Shown here: one piece after another, positions 22,919 to 25,009 of the stretch
How positions within the stretch are numbered: position 1 is the first letter of the stretch
Layout of the letters: each line of letters starts with the position of its first letter
NCBI GenBank assembly: GCA_904502075.1
Contig: CAJGDL010000005.1
Span: 1 to 25,009 of the forward strand
Reading direction: 5' to 3'
Source of the DNA: an uncultured Alistipes sp.
Lineage (GTDB): Bacteria > Bacteroidota > Bacteroidia > Bacteroidales > Rikenellaceae
DNA length: 25,009 bases
Position numbers and translations under genes: made by a program
Notes under the pieces: generated by a model
What the model was told of the DNA's origin: nothing
Database searches by the model: none
The model's input: only the letters and a program-made list of their open reading frames with translations

Positions 22919-24400
22919 ATGAAAACGATGAAGAAATTCTGGTTTTTGCCCCTTCTGCTGCTGGGTCTGGCAGCATGTGGCGATGACAACACCGAGCCGA
23001 CTCAGCCGGTAACTCCTCCCGCGCAAACTCAGGTGGTAATCTGCGAGTTGACCGCCCCCGAGGCCAACGCGGAGTTCGACTTGGCAGAGGTGGAAGGCTT
23101 CGAGATCAAGGGTAACGCCCTGATCAATGAGGGTGCCATTGCCGATGTGGAGTTGAAGGTGGGCAATACCATCATCGAGGAGGTGGATAGCGTCCCCTTC
23201 ACCTACGAATACACCTTCCCCGCCGAGCAGGAGCTCGGTGAGTTGGAGATCACCCTCACCGTCACGGGCGACCGCGAGGCCACCGACAGCCGTTCGGTAA
23301 CCGTTCGCGTAAGCAAGAGTGAGGCCCCCGCCCCCGAGCAGGAGCTAACCCTCACGCTGACGGCCCCCTCCGAAGGCTATGTATGGGAGTCGAAAAACCC
23401 GCTGACGATCTGTGGCGAGGGTTCGGCCAACGTAGGTGAGATTCAGAGCGTAAGCCTGCAGGTGGGCGACATCGCCATCAGCGAGGTTGATGCCCTCCCC
23501 TTTACCTACGCCTTCACGGCTCCCGAGGAGCTGCCCGAGGGTGAGTTGGTTATCACCTTGACGGCCGTGGGCAACCAGGGTGCCGAGGCGACGCAACAGG
23601 TGACCATCACCCACAAGAAGCCCCAGCAGGATACGCCGACCCCCACTCCGACCCCCGAGACCGGTACGATGGTCGATTCGCGCGACGGCAAGAACTACCG
23701 CACGGTAACCATCGGTGAGCAGACCTGGATGGCCGAGAACCTGGCCTACCTGCCGGCCGTCTACCCCGGTGCCGATGCGGCCAACTCGGGTACGGCAAAG
23801 CGTTATTTCGTCCTCTTCTACGAGGGTACGGATGTAGGCGAGGCCAAGCAGACGCAGGAGTATGCCGACTACGGCGTGCTCTACAACTGGTTTGCCGCCA
23901 ACGATACCGAATCGAAGAGCGGTGCTTCGGAGAGTGCCGTGCCGAGCGGTGTGCAGGGTGTCTGCCCCGAGGGTTGGCACCTGCCCAGCAAGGCCGAGTG
24001 GCAGCAGCTGGAGGCCTATGTATCTTCGCAGATCGAGGATGTAGAGGGCGAGTTCTGGATGGACGACTGGGGTGAGATGCACTCCACCGAGGGGCTCAAG
24101 AATGTATGGTCGGCCCTCACCGCCGTGGGCATGTGGGACGAATCGCTGGCCACCGATACCTATCCTGACCTGGCTGCGGGCCCGCGCGACACCTTCGGAT
24201 TCTCGGTGCTTCCGGCCGGCTTCTGCTGGCAGACCGGCACCTTCGAGTACCGCAAGACCGAAACCGGTTTCTGGATGACCGACTACCAGCAGTATGGCGG
24301 CGGTTGCGTGGAGTTCCGAAACCTCCAGTACAGCATCTCCTTCACGAAGTCGGGTTACCAAGATCGTCGCGGCTACTCGGTACGTTGCGTCATGGACTAA
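22919..24400 (+). CDS. FISUMP-domain lipoprotein with two Ig-like repeats
   Basis: This is a 493-residue exported lipoprotein. The signal peptide ends in the lipobox Leu-Ala-Ala-Cys20, followed by acidic GDDNTE, a pattern like the lipoprotein export signal of Bacteroidota surface lipoproteins. Two related Ig-like repeats follow (about 42-131 and 143-231), sharing ...LTAP..., VELKVGNTIIEEVDSVPFTY versus VSLQVGDIAISEVDALPFTY, and ELEITLT versus ELVITLT. A Pro/Thr linker (239-246) leads to a C-terminal FISUMP domain (Fibrobacter succinogenes major paralogous domain, about 249-493): DGKNYRTVTIGEQTWMAENL, GVCPEGWHLPSKAEWQQL, GFSVLPAGF, FWMTD and GYSVRCVMD. FISUMP function is unknown; the fold is thought to be C-type-lectin/sulfatase-modifier-like. 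ATG 22928 is an alternative start. Confidence 0.88.
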   Translation: MKTMKKFWFLPLLLLGLAACGDDNTEPTQPVTPPAQTQVVICELTAPEANAEFDLAEVEGFEIKGNALINEGAIADVELKVGNTIIEEVDSVPFTYEYTFPAEQELGELEITLTVTGDREATDSRSVTVRVSKSEAPAPEQELTLTLTAPSEGYVWESKNPLTICGEGSANVGEIQSVSLQVGDIAISEVDALPFTYAFTAPEELPEGELVITLTAVGNQGAEATQQVTITHKKPQQDTPTPTPTPETGTMVDSRDGKNYRTVTIGEQTWMAENLAYLPAVYPGADAANSGTAKRYFVLFYEGTDVGEAKQTQEYADYGVLYNWFAANDTESKSGASESAVPSGVQGVCPEGWHLPSKAEWQQLEAYVSSQIEDVEGEFWMDDWGEMHSTEGLKNVWSALTAVGMWDESLATDTYPDLAAGPRDTFGFSVLPAGFCWQTGTFEYRKTETGFWMTDYQQYGGGCVEFRNLQYSISFTKSGYQDRRGYSVRCVMD

Positions 24401-24422
24401 CAAACAAAAAAAATCGTAAGCG

Positions 24423-25009
24423 ATGAAAAAATTATGGATTCCTCTGCTGGCCCTGGCCCTGTGTGTTACGGCCTGCGAGAGCAACGACGAGCCGCAACCC
24501 CAGGAAAATACCCAGGAAAATCCGAACAACAAGCCCGATCCCGATCCTACGCCTGATCCGGATCCCACGCCCGATCCCACGCCCGACCCCGATCTGACCC
24601 CCGTGGAGGGGACGATGACCGACCCGCGCGACGGAGAGAGCTATGTTACCGTGACCCTCGGCGATCAGACCTGGATGGCCGAGAACCTGCGTTACTTCCC
24701 CATCGAGGAGCAGCTTCTCGACATCTCCGCCACCGAGCCCCGTTACTATGTGATCTTCGACAACGACCTCTCGGCCGAGATCGGACAACTTTCGCTGAAG
24801 ACCTACGGAGCCTTCTACAACCTGCCTGCCGCCACGCAGGGCGAGCAACTCCTCCAGGGGGATGAGCAGCGCATCGTGCGCGGCATCTGCCCCGAGGGGT
24901 GGCACCTCCCCTCGCAGGCCGACTGGAACACCCTGGCCCAGTATGTGCTCGATGCCGGCATGGCCGGCGTGATGGCCGATGGCACGGTAGACCCCACCGC
25001 CATCGCCAA
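24423..25009 (+). CDS. Second FISUMP-domain lipoprotein, 3'-truncated by window edge
   Basis: A frame opens at ATG 24423 and runs without a stop to the end of the window (195 codons seen). It starts MKKLWIPLLALALCVTACES, a lipoprotein signal with Cys18 followed by acidic SNDE. A low-complexity Asp-Pro-Thr linker (38-57) replaces the Ig-like repeats of its neighbour. The FISUMP domain then begins: DPRDGESYVTVTLGDQTWMAENLRY and later GICPEGWHLPSQADWNTL, both closely matching the preceding protein. The gene begins 22 nt after the first FISUMP gene with no promoter between, so the two form an operon of paralogues. More copies may lie beyond the edge. Confidence 0.85.
   Translation, partial: MKKLWIPLLALALCVTACESNDEPQPQENTQENPNNKPDPDPTPDPDPTPDPTPDPDLTPVEGTMTDPRDGESYVTVTLGDQTWMAENLRYFPIEEQLLDISATEPRYYVIFDNDLSAEIGQLSLKTYGAFYNLPAATQGEQLLQGDEQRIVRGICPEGWHLPSQADWNTLAQYVLDAGMAGVMADGTVDPTAIA
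24534..24593 (+). repeat. Tandem Asp-Pro/Thr-Pro linker repeat
   Basis: Hexamer-like units such as CCCGAT and CCCACG alternate for about 60 nt and encode a Pro-Asp-Pro-Thr linker in the second FISUMP lipoprotein. Units are multiples of 3 nt, so slippage would change linker length without breaking the frame. The linker probably holds the domain away from the membrane. Confidence 0.7.

Overview
The window looks like chromosomal DNA from a GC-rich, gut-type anaerobe of the Bacteroidota, probably Bacteroidales (an Alistipes/Rikenellaceae-like organism is my best guess, not proven). The evidence is: promoters of the form TAnnTTTG, the -7 element typical of this phylum; mostly weak or absent Shine-Dalgarno sites; DUF4270, DUF3098 and FISUMP-domain lipoproteins; and the phylum-typical gene string yfhO-ftsX-DUF3098-uppP-truB-queA. 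I see no rRNA, tRNA, CRISPR, integrase, transposase or phage gene, and no gene-free stretch over 300 bases.

Layout. 1-779 (+): 3' part of galE, closed by a strong hairpin. 843-6073 (-): a four-gene operon read hydA-hydE-hydG-hydF, encoding one [FeFe]-hydrogenase and all three maturases needed to build its H-cluster. 6300-9836 (-): topoisomerase I followed by an exported papain-fold peptidase. 9927-12258 (-): a short, probably degenerate GT5 (glycogen/starch synthase-like) protein overlapping a DUF4270 lipoprotein gene. 12307-18679 (-): yfhO, ftsX, a DUF3098 membrane protein, uppP, truB and queA, combining cell-envelope and tRNA-modification functions. 18899-22751 (+): long-chain polyprenyl diphosphate synthase, an MFS sugar transporter and an RlmD-type rRNA methyltransferase. 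22919-25009 (+): two tandem FISUMP-domain lipoproteins, the second cut by the window edge.

How the genes work together. HydE, HydG and HydF make and load the diiron part of the hydrogenase active site, and the co-transcribed hydrogenase is the evident client. Its active-site motifs depart from the classic ones (TSCCPSY and GPCIAKRKE instead of TSCCPxW and MPCxxKxxE). That points to the poorly understood group B enzymes rather than the standard fermentative group A. Polyprenyl diphosphate synthase and UppP both concern polyprenyl carriers, and FtsX and YfhO are envelope proteins.

The most notable items are the variant hydrogenase with its dedicated maturation operon, the half-length GT5 protein lacking the nucleotide-sugar loop beside a DUF4270 lipoprotein, the Ig-repeat/FISUMP lipoprotein pair, and a near-perfect 37-bp inverted repeat sitting on the rlmD promoter. 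I did not find a convincing wholly new multi-gene system.
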